DNA of 64,000 nt from NCBI GenBank assembly GCA_900544685.1, contig UQWA01000016.1, positions 1-64,000 on the forward strand. Reading direction: 5' to 3'. Under the pieces are notes generated by a model. The model was not told the DNA's origin. It worked only from the letters and a program-made list of their open reading frames with translations, and searched no databases. Within the stretch, counting starts at the first letter, position 1. Each line of letters opens with the position of its first letter. The translations under genes and the position numbers were made by a program. Shown here one piece after another: positions 34,505-42,917 of this stretch. Source of the stretch: an uncultured Lachnospiraceae bacterium (GTDB lineage: Bacteria; Bacillota; Clostridia; Lachnospirales; Lachnospiraceae).

Positions 34505-35808
34505 TATCTCTGTCCTCCGTTTTCGTTCTCTATCATTGTGATCTTATTTTTCTCCAGTGTGATTCTTCCATCACTCATCTGATTTCTCAGAAGAGGAACG
34601 CCTCTTCTCACATAGAATTCATTCTCTGCCACATATGCATCCGGATTGCCGGAAGGACTTAAGATTCCTCCCAGATCATCTACGCTGACATTGTATCGGA
34701 ATGTATTATGGATAGCTTCCTCCAGACAGAACATGACACATCCGCCTTCATTCTGACTGCTGTAATTATATTCATACAGAGTCCCGTCTCCGGAATCTGC
34801 ATCATACGCCATTCCATCCTGATTCAGCTTCATATCCCGCACTTCATTATAACGGAACACAGCATCCTTACATTTCCATGGCCAGATTCCCGCTGCCACC
34901 TTACCCATGCGCTCTCCCGGATGACGGTAAACATGATCATTCATCTCACAGGCGCAAGAATCTGCACTGTTGTGTTCTGTTACCGGACGCAGTGCATACA
35001 TTGGTGTGATGGCATCTCCGCCAGCCTCTTTTACATAATTATTCCTCAGCAGAATATGTTCCTGTCCATATTGCAAAAATGTCTCTTCTGCCAGCTCGGC
35101 TCCGGTAAATCTTGCATGCTGATAAGTATAACCTACTGCGATTCCCCAACGACTGACACGCCACACAGAGCAGTCTTCCACCAGCACTCCATCAAAACGC
35201 GCCACTCCGGTTACTTTCTCATTTTCCGGCTTCAGAGCCGTCATATAAATTCCGCCATTATTCATGTGCTTATTGTATACATTGCCATTCACATCATGGA
35301 TCATAAGACTGCTCAGATGAATTCCATGCAGGGTACCGCCGTTCTGCGCCACAACTGCCACTCCGGTACGGTCCATCTTATCTGGTGCACAATATGCTTC
35401 CATGGTCGTAAATGGCTCCTGATTGGTAATCTCCAGATCGTGAATCCAGATATATTGCGCATCATAGAGCAGAATTGCTGATGACACGTTTCCCCTGTAT
35501 ACATGCGTCGGAGAATCCAGCAGCATTCCATAATCCTGATACCAGATACCCGTTCCGTTGGCATGAATCTTTGGCAGTGCGCCATTTCCATACGCGCCAA
35601 TCTCGATTGGCAGTTCTTTTGATCCGGAATCTGATATATGCAGATACTGGTCTTCAAATACTGAACCACATTCCAGCAAAATCTGATCTCCCGGATACAG
35701 TTTGCACTGCTGAAGACGCTTCAGTGTGGCAAAAGGAGTCGTTTTACTCAGACCGTCATAGCAGTCATTTCCTGTTTCAGAGCTGACATAATATGTTCTG
35801 TACTGCAT
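34504..35808 (-). CDS. Right-handed beta-helix protein, likely GH136-type lacto-N-biosidase catalytic subunit
   Basis: 434-residue parallel beta-helix protein (repeated short strand-turn units, e.g. GVLVEDCSVWRVSRWGIAVG, ILLRNNYVKEAGGDAI, VFRYNEVRDMKL). Residues QDGMAYDAD place Asp 331 and Asp 338 seven apart, the same spacing as the catalytic Asp 411/418 I recall for Bifidobacterium LnbX (GH136). In Roseburia-type operons GH136 occurs as two chains next to GH112, which fits the 149-residue gene overlapping upstream. No signal peptide is visible, so location is unclear. The ATG at 35808 has AAGGAG at proper spacing; 35814 is too close. If right, it releases lacto-N-biose for the GH112 enzyme. 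Confidence 0.6.
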   Translation of the reverse strand: MQYRTYYVSSETGNDCYDGLSKTTPFATLKRLQQCKLYPGDQILLECGSVFEDQYLHISDSGSKELPIEIGAYGNGALPKIHANGTGIWYQDYGMLLDSPTHVYRGNVSSAILLYDAQYIWIHDLEITNQEPFTTMEAYCAPDKMDRTGVAVVAQNGGTLHGIHLSSLMIHDVNGNVYNKHMNNGGIYMTALKPENEKVTGVARFDGVLVEDCSVWRVSRWGIAVGYTYQHARFTGAELAEETFLQYGQEHILLRNNYVKEAGGDAITPMYALRPVTEHNSADSCACEMNDHVYRHPGERMGKVAAGIWPWKCKDAVFRYNEVRDMKLNQDGMAYDADSGDGTLYEYNYSSQNEGGCVMFCLEEAIHNTFRYNVSVDDLGGILSPSGNPDAYVAENEFYVRRGVPLLRNQMSDGRITLEKNKITMIENENGGQR

Positions 35809-36226
35809 CTTCATACTCCTTTTCCCTTATTTTTTTTCGTATGATCAGTTCCACATCTTCATATGAAAATGCATCTCCCTGATATCTGGTAAACAGATTC
35901 TTGTGTGTTTTATAAAAGCGTCTTGTTTCCTCCCGGCTGATCGGACGGAAAACTTCTCTGTTGTCAATGGCTGCGCTTTCTGAAGCATAAGCCAGCTTAA
36001 ACTCAGTCAGTTCATGGTGCAGATAGGCAATCGGGGAATACTGCTCAGGTCCGTAGACCGTCTCGCCTTTCTCCAGTGTCTCTCTGCGCCTCCTGTTTTC
36101 CACCTGCCTTCGCTGCTCCACAGCTGCCAGTCTTGGATTCTCTATCAGTCCCAGTCTGTAAGCCTGCATCAGACTTGCCATACTGTAGTCCCGTTCCTTT
36201 TTATCCAGAAAATCAAATGTCATCAT
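35777..36226 (-). CDS. Helical 149-residue protein, probable GH136 subunit I / LnbY-like chaperone
   Basis: 149 residues, mostly helical and charged, no membrane segment. The last 60 residues (SREETRRFYKTHKNLFTRYQ, FSYEDVELIIRKKIREKEYE) resemble the helical linker parts of SurA/PrsA-type folding factors. Its ATG overlaps the permease stop (ATGA) and its end overlaps the beta-helix gene by 32 bases, so the two products are made together. LnbX of Bifidobacterium needs the dedicated chaperone LnbY, and gut Lachnospiraceae GH136 enzymes have a small subunit or domain I; this gene fits that role by position and size. Direct homology could not be tested. Confidence 0.5.
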   Translation of the reverse strand: MMTFDFLDKKERDYSMASLMQAYRLGLIENPRLAAVEQRRQVENRRRRETLEKGETVYGPEQYSPIAYLHHELTEFKLAYASESAAIDNREVFRPISREETRRFYKTHKNLFTRYQGDAFSYEDVELIIRKKIREKEYEDAVQNILCQL

Positions 36227-37044
36227 TTTACCGCTCCTGTCAGTCCATTGGAAAAGCTCTTCTGCAGGCAGAAGAAAATCACAGCTGTCGGTAAGGTACA
36301 GATCAGTACTCCCAGCATCAGCATTCCATAATCTACACTGTAACCGCTCTTTAAATTGGCTACCAGCATTGGCATGGTAATGGATTCATTATTCTGTAAG
36401 ATGACCTTCGGCCACAGATAATTATTCCATGCATTCATGAATGTGACCGTCATGGCTGCTCCATAAGTAGACTTCATCACCGGTATATACATACGGAAGA
36501 AAATCGCAATCTCGCTCATTCCTTCCAGACGGCTTGCCTCAATAATATCTACCGGGAAAGAACGGGATGCCTGACGGAATAACATGATCATAAACGGGGT
36601 GGAGATCGACGGCAGTACCAGTGCCATCCAGCTGTTTACCAGCCCCATTTTGGAAAACATAGTAAATAACGGTATCATCAGTGCCACAAACGGCAGCATC
36701 ATGGCAAGCAGCAGAATACTCATCAAAAGGTCTTTTCCCTTGTCATGGTAGATTTCAAACCCATAGCCTGCAATCGAACAGATCAGAAGTGTCAGGATGG
36801 TAATCACTATCGCATTTCGAAAAGAGTTAAACATCGCCAGACCCAGATTCTGATTGGCAGTCAGACTTTTAAAATTTTCCATCAGATAGCTTCCCGGAAT
36901 CAAACGTCCCCGCACAATATCGATACTCTTATTCGTTGCCCCGGAGATCATATAATACAGTGGGAACACCGATAGCAGGCTTGCGATACTTAATACAATA
37001 TAAGAGATCCTGTTTTTCCATTTATTATTAGTCACGACTGTCAC
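36223..37044 (-). CDS. ABC sugar transporter permease (MalG type)
   Basis: 273-residue carbohydrate permease with six membrane helices and the EAA loop ASRLEGMSEIAIFFRMYIPVMK (about 176-197; 22 residues given here as position only for its core EGMSEIAIFFRMYIP). Second permease of the lacto-N-biose operon; overlaps the first permease gene by 17 bases (GTG at 37044) or 8 bases (GTG at 37035, closer to GGTGA). No ATPase gene is present; a shared MsmK-type ATPase is expected elsewhere. Confidence 0.88.
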   Translation of the reverse strand: MTVVTNNKWKNRISYIVLSIASLLSVFPLYYMISGATNKSIDIVRGRLIPGSYLMENFKSLTANQNLGLAMFNSFRNAIVITILTLLICSIAGYGFEIYHDKGKDLLMSILLLAMMLPFVALMIPLFTMFSKMGLVNSWMALVLPSISTPFMIMLFRQASRSFPVDIIEASRLEGMSEIAIFFRMYIPVMKSTYGAAMTVTFMNAWNNYLWPKVILQNNESITMPMLVANLKSGYSVDYGMLMLGVLICTLPTAVIFFCLQKSFSNGLTGAVK

Positions 37045-37915
37045 CTACTTTCATCTGAATTGCAGACAGAATTGCCACACATACCAAAATAAATACGGAC
37101 AGAGCTGCTGCATAATTAAACTTCGGTGTCTCTACAAAAGAGATGTTAAAAATATAATGTGCCAGAGTCATGGTCGACTTTCCAGGTCCTCCGGCGGTCA
37201 GATTCACAGACTCATCAAAGAGCTGCAGGGTACCTGATGTTGACATAATTGCAGTCAGAAGAATCGTCGGCTTTAGCAGTGGTATCGTCATTTTGAAAAA
37301 CTGCTGAATGCCGTTTGCTCCGTCAATCCGCGCTGCTTCATAGATAGAGCTGTCAATATTCTGAAGTCCGGACAGGTAAAATACCATATTGTATCCGGTC
37401 CATCTCCAGATCAGGGCAATAATGATAACAAATCTTGCCGCCCATGCATTCTGAAACCAGTCTACCGGCTGCATTCCGATGTGAGTCAGTATCACATTAA
37501 CAAATCCGTCTCCTGCAAACAATGACTTGAAAATCATAGAATAAGATACCAGTGATGTGGCACACGGCAGGAAGATCATCGTACGGAACAGTCCCTTAAA
37601 CTTCAGATCCTTATTATTCAGAAGCTGCGCCAGGATCAGTGCCAGAAGCAGCATAATCGGTACCTGAATAATGAAATAGAATACCGTGTTAAACAGACAC
37701 TGCCGGAAAGTCTTGTCCTTTAAGATACGTGTATAGTTCCCGATTCCATTCCAGACTCCTGCTGCTCCCATGCCCTTCTTGAATGATAGCAAAATGGCCT
37801 GCACCATGGGATAAAAGCAGAAAATAAAAATCAGAAGAGATGCCGGAATCAGAAATGCCCATCCAATCAGATTATGTCTCTTCTGAAGGCTCATTTTTTT
37901 TCGTTTTGGCTGCAT
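37028..37915 (-). CDS. ABC sugar transporter permease (MalF type)
   Basis: 295-residue permease with about six helices; EAA loop EAARIDGANGIQQFFKMTIP (about 213-232). Start at 37915 is fixed by GGAGGG; the open frame upstream covers the intergenic hairpin and is not coding. Works with the second permease and the binding protein to import a host-glycan disaccharide or oligosaccharide. Confidence 0.9.
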   Translation of the reverse strand: MQPKRKKMSLQKRHNLIGWAFLIPASLLIFIFCFYPMVQAILLSFKKGMGAAGVWNGIGNYTRILKDKTFRQCLFNTVFYFIIQVPIMLLLALILAQLLNNKDLKFKGLFRTMIFLPCATSLVSYSMIFKSLFAGDGFVNVILTHIGMQPVDWFQNAWAARFVIIIALIWRWTGYNMVFYLSGLQNIDSSIYEAARIDGANGIQQFFKMTIPLLKPTILLTAIMSTSGTLQLFDESVNLTAGGPGKSTMTLAHYIFNISFVETPKFNYAAALSVFILVCVAILSAIQMKVGDSRD

Positions 37916-37930
37916 ATATTCCCTCCTAAA

Positions 37931-37973
37931 GAGAGCCACTGCAAAAATATCCTTGCATTTTGCAGCGGCCCTC
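37931..37973 (-). promoter_or_regulatory. Stem-loop between the binding-protein and permease genes
   Basis: 16-base arms 37931-37946 and 37958-37973, paired throughout with two G-U pairs, loop 11 bases. No T-run follows. Such stems usually protect the upstream binding-protein message from 3' decay and let it accumulate above the permeases. Confidence 0.7.
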
Positions 37974-38009
37974 CAATCATCTGTCAAATCTTATACTGTC
38001 AAGATCTGA

Positions 38010-39290
38010 TTAACCTTCAATATTAAACTCTACAGTATCCTGTGCATTCTGCAATTCAGATGTGATATCTGCATCATTCTGTACTACGTTTGTTACTACG
38101 TCTGTCAGAGCACTTCTGATATCTGAATAGTAAGCTCCGCAGTCAAATGCAGGAACCTGGCTTGCGAAATCTACGATATCCGCATATACCTTCTGTCCGC
38201 CATAGAAGTCAGATGCTTCCTGATATACACTGGATTCTGCTGCAGGAAGATAACTTGCGATTGCACCTGCATTTACCAGTAAATCATCATACAGATCTAC
38301 ATCTGCTGCAAATGTGGATTTCAGGAAATCAAAAGCCAGATCTGTATTCTCACAGTTGGAAGATACTGCCCAGCTTGCACCACCACAGTTTGCGTAGTTG
38401 GTTGCTCCTTCTACATCATCCAGTGCAGGCATATTCACAATTGTCCAGTTACCTGACTGATCTTCTGCTGCCTGAATAGAAGACATAATCCAGCATCCAT
38501 TAATCACACCTGCTGCATCTCCATTGTTCATGGAAGCAATATACTGATCCCAATCAGTGTACTCTGTCATATAACCTTCTTTTACCAGAGTTGCATATAC
38601 CTCAACAGCCTGTGCCAGTACTTCGTTATCAGCAATCTTAACTTCTCCGTCTACGATTGGAGAAGCACCTGCGGACTGAAGCATTTCCAAAACCAGTTCG
38701 GATCCACCGGAAGTAGTCAGCATCGGTGTACCGGTTTTTTCCTTTACTGTCTTAGCCAGTTCCATGAACTGTGACCAGGTAATATCTTTGAAATCATCTG
38801 TAGTCAGTCCCGCTTCTTCTACAATATCAGAACGAATTGCCATGATAGTTGCACCATTATCAAATGGAACACCATAGTTCTTGCCATCTACCGTAGAGTC
38901 TGCCAGTTTACCGGCTGAGAATGAAGAAAAATCAATTCCGGAATCTGTCAGATCTGTGAATACATCCGGGAAGCTGGTAACATCTTTGTGATAAGAATAA
39001 TCCTGCATCAGGAAAATATCAGGCAGTGTACTGTAATCCCCGGATGTCGCAGCTGTAATCAGCTTAGTCTCGATATCGGAGTATACATTTTCCTGAATAT
39101 CAAGTTTGAAATCCGGATGATCCTTCTGATATGCTGTCTCTGCCTGTTTCATAGCATAAATATTAAAATTCGGATCCCAGCACCATACGGTTAATGTCTC
39201 ATCGTTACTTTCGGCAGCAACCGGTACTGCTGCGATCATACTTCCAACTACTGTAGCCGCCAGAATTGCACTTACTAATTTTCTTCTCAT
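38010..39290 (-). CDS. ABC transporter substrate-binding protein, lacto-N-biose/galacto-N-biose type
   Basis: 426-residue family 1 binding protein. Signal peptide 1-27 ends V-A-A-E; there is no lipobox Cys although Gram-positive binding proteins are normally lipoproteins. The mature start DETLTVWCWDPNFNIYAMKQA is typical of binding proteins in this kind of operon. First gene of the transporter-GH136-GH112 operon, with AAGGAGG before the ATG and a promoter at 39337-39365. Ligand is inferred from the GH112 neighbour. Confidence 0.85.
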   Translation of the reverse strand: MRRKLVSAILAATVVGSMIAAVPVAAESNDETLTVWCWDPNFNIYAMKQAETAYQKDHPDFKLDIQENVYSDIETKLITAATSGDYSTLPDIFLMQDYSYHKDVTSFPDVFTDLTDSGIDFSSFSAGKLADSTVDGKNYGVPFDNGATIMAIRSDIVEEAGLTTDDFKDITWSQFMELAKTVKEKTGTPMLTTSGGSELVLEMLQSAGASPIVDGEVKIADNEVLAQAVEVYATLVKEGYMTEYTDWDQYIASMNNGDAAGVINGCWIMSSIQAAEDQSGNWTIVNMPALDDVEGATNYANCGGASWAVSSNCENTDLAFDFLKSTFAADVDLYDDLLVNAGAIASYLPAAESSVYQEASDFYGGQKVYADIVDFASQVPAFDCGAYYSDIRSALTDVVTNVVQNDADITSELQNAQDTVEFNIEG

Positions 39291-39616
39291 TTTTATCCTC
39301 CTTGAAAATCTTTTTCACGTTTTTTCATCTGTCTTTAGCATACGTTGTTTTCTTTTGTATTTCAATTCTCTTTTTGCTTTGTTTTTTAGATTTCTTGCGT
39401 TTACGTCTCTTTTGCGCTATTATGGATTTATACTTACTATCAGAAATCAAGGTATCTATTTTTTTGGAGAATTTGCTTTATTTTTTCAAATAGTTCAAAT
39501 TGTTTTAGATAAAATATACACTTTATAGTAGTCAGCCTTCTTTTCTGTTTAGAAGTATATTTTTATTCAAAACAAAATTCCTAATAAATATTTTTATTTT
39601 CCGGAAAGGAGTCTTT
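39291..39616. other. Divergent promoter region of the lacto-N-biose operon and araC gene
   Basis: 326 bases, very AT-rich between 39480 and 39600. It contains the minus-strand operon promoter (39337-39365). A plus-strand promoter for the araC gene must be here as well; several TA-rich boxes exist near 39510-39530 but none is convincing. The poly-T/poly-A tracts around 39361-39400 may bend the DNA. Confidence 0.6.
39337..39365 (-). promoter_or_regulatory. Promoter of the lacto-N-biose operon
   Basis: -35 TTGAAA (39360-39365), 17-base spacer, -10 TATGCT (39337-39342), about 45 bases before the binding-protein start. Confidence 0.55.
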
Positions 39617-40456
39617 ATGAGTACCAGATCCCTGCGATTTTCTTCCGAACAGTCTTCAGCTACTGATGCGGTACTGCTCAGTGCTTCTTCCTCCAAATAC
39701 GAAGGTGACTGGCCAAGTATCCGTCATTCCCACGCTTTTACTGAATTGTTCTATGTACAGAACGGTAAAGGAGAATTCCTGATTGAAGATGAGCATTACC
39801 CTATTGCCAAAGATGATCTGGTCATCATTAATCCTCAGATTTTGCACACTGAACTTTCCAAAGGCAGCCCTCCTCTGAGTTATCTGACCCTTGGTATCGA
39901 CGGAATCGGTTTTTCCTTTAAAGATCATAAAGACTTTCAGATTCTGCACTGTCACAACCGCGAGGTCAACCTTCTGTTCTACTTCCAGTCACTTTTCCGC
40001 GAACTGGACCGTCAGGAAGAAGGATATGATGTGATCTGCCGCCACATGCTGGAGATCCTGATGATCCAGCTGCGCCGTATTACTGATTCTGCCTTTGAGC
40101 TGATGCCATCCCAGCATCCAAGCCGTGAATGTGCCGCCATCAAGCGTTATCTGGACTCTAACTACAGTGATAACATTACTCTGGATCATCTGGCAGAACT
40201 CAGTCACCTGAACAAATATTATCTGAGTCACGAATTCTCCCGGTATTATGATATCTCACCGATTAATTATCTGAACCGGAAGCGCATCGAAGTCTGCAAG
40301 GATCTGTTGGAAAACAGTGACTATGGCATCTCGGATATTGCCCATCTGACCGGTTTTTCTTCTCAGAGCTATCTTTCACAGAGTTTTCGCAAGTACTGCC
40401 AGATGACGGCAGGCACTTACCGAAAACTTGCCAAGAAAAAGCAGGGACAAAAATAA
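39617..40456 (+). CDS. AraC-family regulator of the lacto-N-biose operon
   Basis: 279 residues, one of only two convincing plus-strand genes. N-terminal cupin-type sugar-sensing domain (HSHAFTELFYVQNGKGEFLI, about 33-52), C-terminal pair of helix-turn-helices (about 180-279: ITLDHLAELSHLNKYYLSHE, DYGISDIAHLTGFSSQSYLS). Divergent from the ABC/GH112 operon, so it very likely activates it in response to the sugar. AAGGAG precedes the ATG. Its last codons overlap a terminator that serves the opposite strand. Confidence 0.9.
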   Translation: MSTRSLRFSSEQSSATDAVLLSASSSKYEGDWPSIRHSHAFTELFYVQNGKGEFLIEDEHYPIAKDDLVIINPQILHTELSKGSPPLSYLTLGIDGIGFSFKDHKDFQILHCHNREVNLLFYFQSLFRELDRQEEGYDVICRHMLEILMIQLRRITDSAFELMPSQHPSRECAAIKRYLDSNYSDNITLDHLAELSHLNKYYLSHEFSRYYDISPINYLNRKRIEVCKDLLENSDYGISDIAHLTGFSSQSYLSQSFRKYCQMTAGTYRKLAKKKQGQK

Positions 40457-40465
40457 TGTCCCTGC
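40436..40465 (-). terminator. Terminator of the PII-like/DUF1538 operon
   Basis: Minus-strand arms GCAGGGACA and TGTCCCTGC (40457-40465 and 40441-40449) followed directly by TTTTT (40436-40440). It lies inside the 3' end of the convergent araC gene. Confidence 0.75.
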
Positions 40466-40477
40466 CTGCTGCTGTTT

Positions 40478-41158
40478 TTACATTTCTTCCAGAAGTCTTA
40501 AGCCCGCTGTCCCGGTAACCGGGAGGGAAAATACGATTGCTCCGGCCTTTGTTCCGATTCCTGTCTTTTCCATAATGGCATTCATAATCGCATGTTTCTC
40601 TTCTTTTTTTGAGACGATCAGTATCACTTCTTTTTCAGAGACAAGTGAGACTCCCAGGAACTGCTCTGCCCGCTTCATTCCGACGCCTTTTCCATGAAGC
40701 ACGGTGCCACCCGTGGCACCTCCGGATCTGGCTGCTTCCATGACTTTCGTTGTATATCCGTAATTGGCAATCGCAATAATCAATTCATGCTTCGCATCTG
40801 TCAACTCTGCTTCCTCCTCTTTTTCATACTCCTGTCCATCCAGGAAAAATGCCAGTGTCCTTTTTCCTCCTATGCTGGATAAGGGAACGGTAAAGGCGAT
40901 TCCGGTTCCCGGAATGTCAATCTGTAATTCTTTCTGCAGTCCCTTTTGCAGCTTCTGCCATACAGCGTCTGTAACCAGCGAGAAAAAAACACCCTTTTCT
41001 TCATCTTCCAGTCCCAGATAATCCAGCACTTCACTGGCTGCCGTCCCACGTCCCAGGGAAATTGTTCCGGCTTTTACCTGCCAGGTTTCATAAAACTTCA
41101 CAAATTCTGATATTTTTTTCCGGCTGCTGATGGTAATCAGCATTGATACTCTGCTCAT
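40478..41158 (-). CDS. Tandem PII-like (GlnB-fold) signalling protein
   Basis: 226 residues made of two ferredoxin-like, PII-like halves (about 5-100 and 122-226). The second half has a recognisable PII pattern: HELIIAIANYGYTTKVMEAA, the T-loop-like stretch GGATGGTVLHGKG, and KEVILIVSKKEEKHAIMNAI. PII-like proteins bind small ligands and dock on membrane partners. It starts 17 bases after the DUF1538 gene, so it probably gates that membrane protein. Ligand unknown. Confidence 0.75.
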   Translation of the reverse strand: MSRVSMLITISSRKKISEFVKFYETWQVKAGTISLGRGTAASEVLDYLGLEDEEKGVFFSLVTDAVWQKLQKGLQKELQIDIPGTGIAFTVPLSSIGGKRTLAFFLDGQEYEKEEEAELTDAKHELIIAIANYGYTTKVMEAARSGGATGGTVLHGKGVGMKRAEQFLGVSLVSEKEVILIVSKKEEKHAIMNAIMEKTGIGTKAGAIVFSLPVTGTAGLRLLEEM

Positions 41159-41175
41159 ATCCTGTTTTTCCTTTC

Positions 41176-42762
41176 TCAGAACTCGATGATTTCATCATCG
41201 CCATACTCTGCAAACAGTTCCATCATATCTGTCTGATATTCCATACCAGGTGTTCTGCCGGCAGACTGTGCTTCTTTCTTCACGTATAGTACACCAAGAA
41301 TCTGGATGGTAATCAGTGGCGTCATAGCTACCATTGCTACCACGCCAAATGCATCCCGGACTACATCTCCTCCCACAGCAATACAGGCCCCCTGCGCCAA
41401 TGGAAGCAGAAAAGTAGCCGTCATCGGTCCGGACGCCACACCACCGGAGTCAAAGGCGATGGCGGTAAAAATCTTCGGCACCAGGAAGGTCAGTCCCAGT
41501 GCAATGGCATATCCCGGTATCAGGAACCATAAAATCGAGATTCCCGTTAAGACCCGAATCATAGAAAGCCCTACCGATGCCGCAACGCCTATGGATAAAC
41601 TGATCTGCATAGCCTTTCCAGATATTGCACCATCTGTCAGTTCTTCTACCTGCTTCATCAGCACATACACCGCAGGCTCCGCTTTTACGATAAAATATCC
41701 GATCAGCATTCCAAGAGGCACCAGAATCCATGCATACGGAAGAGATGCCAGTACAGTTCCAAGTGCGTTTCCTGCAGGAATAAATCCCACATTCGCCCCT
41801 GTCAGAAACAGTACCAGACCAATATAGGTATACACCAGTCCAATCAGGATTTTACTAAGTGTTCTTCGTTCCAGTTTCAGCGAAAAAATCTGAAAGAGCC
41901 CAAAGAATACTGTAATCGGAAGGAGGGATACGCCTATCTCTTTTATGTATTCCGGAATTGCCCCCAGAAAAAGCTGCCCGACTTCTACAGAATTCGCAAT
42001 ACTTACGCTTCGCTCCAAAGAAAAGCTTCCTTCTGTCTGATAGATCAGGCTTAACAGCAAGACTGCAAGAATCGGACCGATGGAGCACAACGCAACCAGT
42101 CCGAAGCTGTCATCTTCCGCATGACGGTCATTACGAATGGAAGAAATTCCCACGCCAAGTGCCATAATAAAAGGTACTGTCATGGGACCTGTCGTCACGC
42201 CTCCTGAATCAAAGGCAACTGCCAGGAAATCTCCCGGCACCAGCATTGCCAGCAGAAAAATGATCACATAAAATACGATCAGTAATGGTGCCAGCGCAAA
42301 ACCAAATAAAATTCGCATGAGTGCAACTGCCAGAAAGATTCCAACCCCTGCTGCCACCGACAGGATCAATACCATATTGGGTACGGATGGTACCTGCTGC
42401 GCCAGAACCTGAAGATCCGGTTCTGATATGGTAATAATAATTCCCAAAATAAATCCGATTCCGATAATGAACCACAGCTTTTTTGTTTTCACCAGACTTC
42501 CGCCAACCCGTTCTCCCATAGGAGTCATGGAAACTTCTGCACCAAGTGAAAAAAACGCCATGCCGATAATAACCAGCACAGCGCCTATGATAAATTCCAC
42601 CATAATCTCAGGTGAAAGAGGCGCTATGACAAAACTCAGTATCAGTACTATCACCATGACCGGCAGTACTGCTGTTACTGATTCCCGCGCCTTTTCCTGT
42701 ATCTTATCTTTTAATGTTTTCCTGTGTATCCGTAATTCTCTGACAAATCCTTTTCCCGCCAA
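41176..42762 (-). CDS. DUF1538 integral membrane protein (putative transporter)
   Basis: 528 residues with about 12 helices in two homologous halves; each half carries the signature AFDSGGV-x-x-GPMT (about 183-195 and 429-441). This Gly-rich loop repeated in inverted or parallel halves resembles transporter re-entrant loops. The substrate is not known. TTG start at 42762 with AAGGGGG 7 bases upstream. Forms an operon with the PII-like gene. Confidence 0.82.
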   Translation of the reverse strand: MAGKGFVRELRIHRKTLKDKIQEKARESVTAVLPVMVIVLILSFVIAPLSPEIMVEFIIGAVLVIIGMAFFSLGAEVSMTPMGERVGGSLVKTKKLWFIIGIGFILGIIITISEPDLQVLAQQVPSVPNMVLILSVAAGVGIFLAVALMRILFGFALAPLLIVFYVIIFLLAMLVPGDFLAVAFDSGGVTTGPMTVPFIMALGVGISSIRNDRHAEDDSFGLVALCSIGPILAVLLLSLIYQTEGSFSLERSVSIANSVEVGQLFLGAIPEYIKEIGVSLLPITVFFGLFQIFSLKLERRTLSKILIGLVYTYIGLVLFLTGANVGFIPAGNALGTVLASLPYAWILVPLGMLIGYFIVKAEPAVYVLMKQVEELTDGAISGKAMQISLSIGVAASVGLSMIRVLTGISILWFLIPGYAIALGLTFLVPKIFTAIAFDSGGVASGPMTATFLLPLAQGACIAVGGDVVRDAFGVVAMVAMTPLITIQILGVLYVKKEAQSAGRTPGMEYQTDMMELFAEYGDDEIIEF

Positions 42763-42917
42763 CGAAATCCCCCTTGTCTTATATTCTGCTGTCTGTTGGT
42801 TTCCAAAAATATGTTTGCCTTATCTTATCACGGATCATTCTATTCTTCCAGAATTTTTTCACCACTTTTTTTATTTCAAGAATGCCTCGGCATTCACATC
42901 CGTATTATACAGTGCTA

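Noticed and set aside
42880..42900. Hairpin GAATGCC-TC-GGCATTC near the end of the PanE-like gene
   Set aside because: Stem is good but there is no T-run on either strand, so it is not called a terminator.
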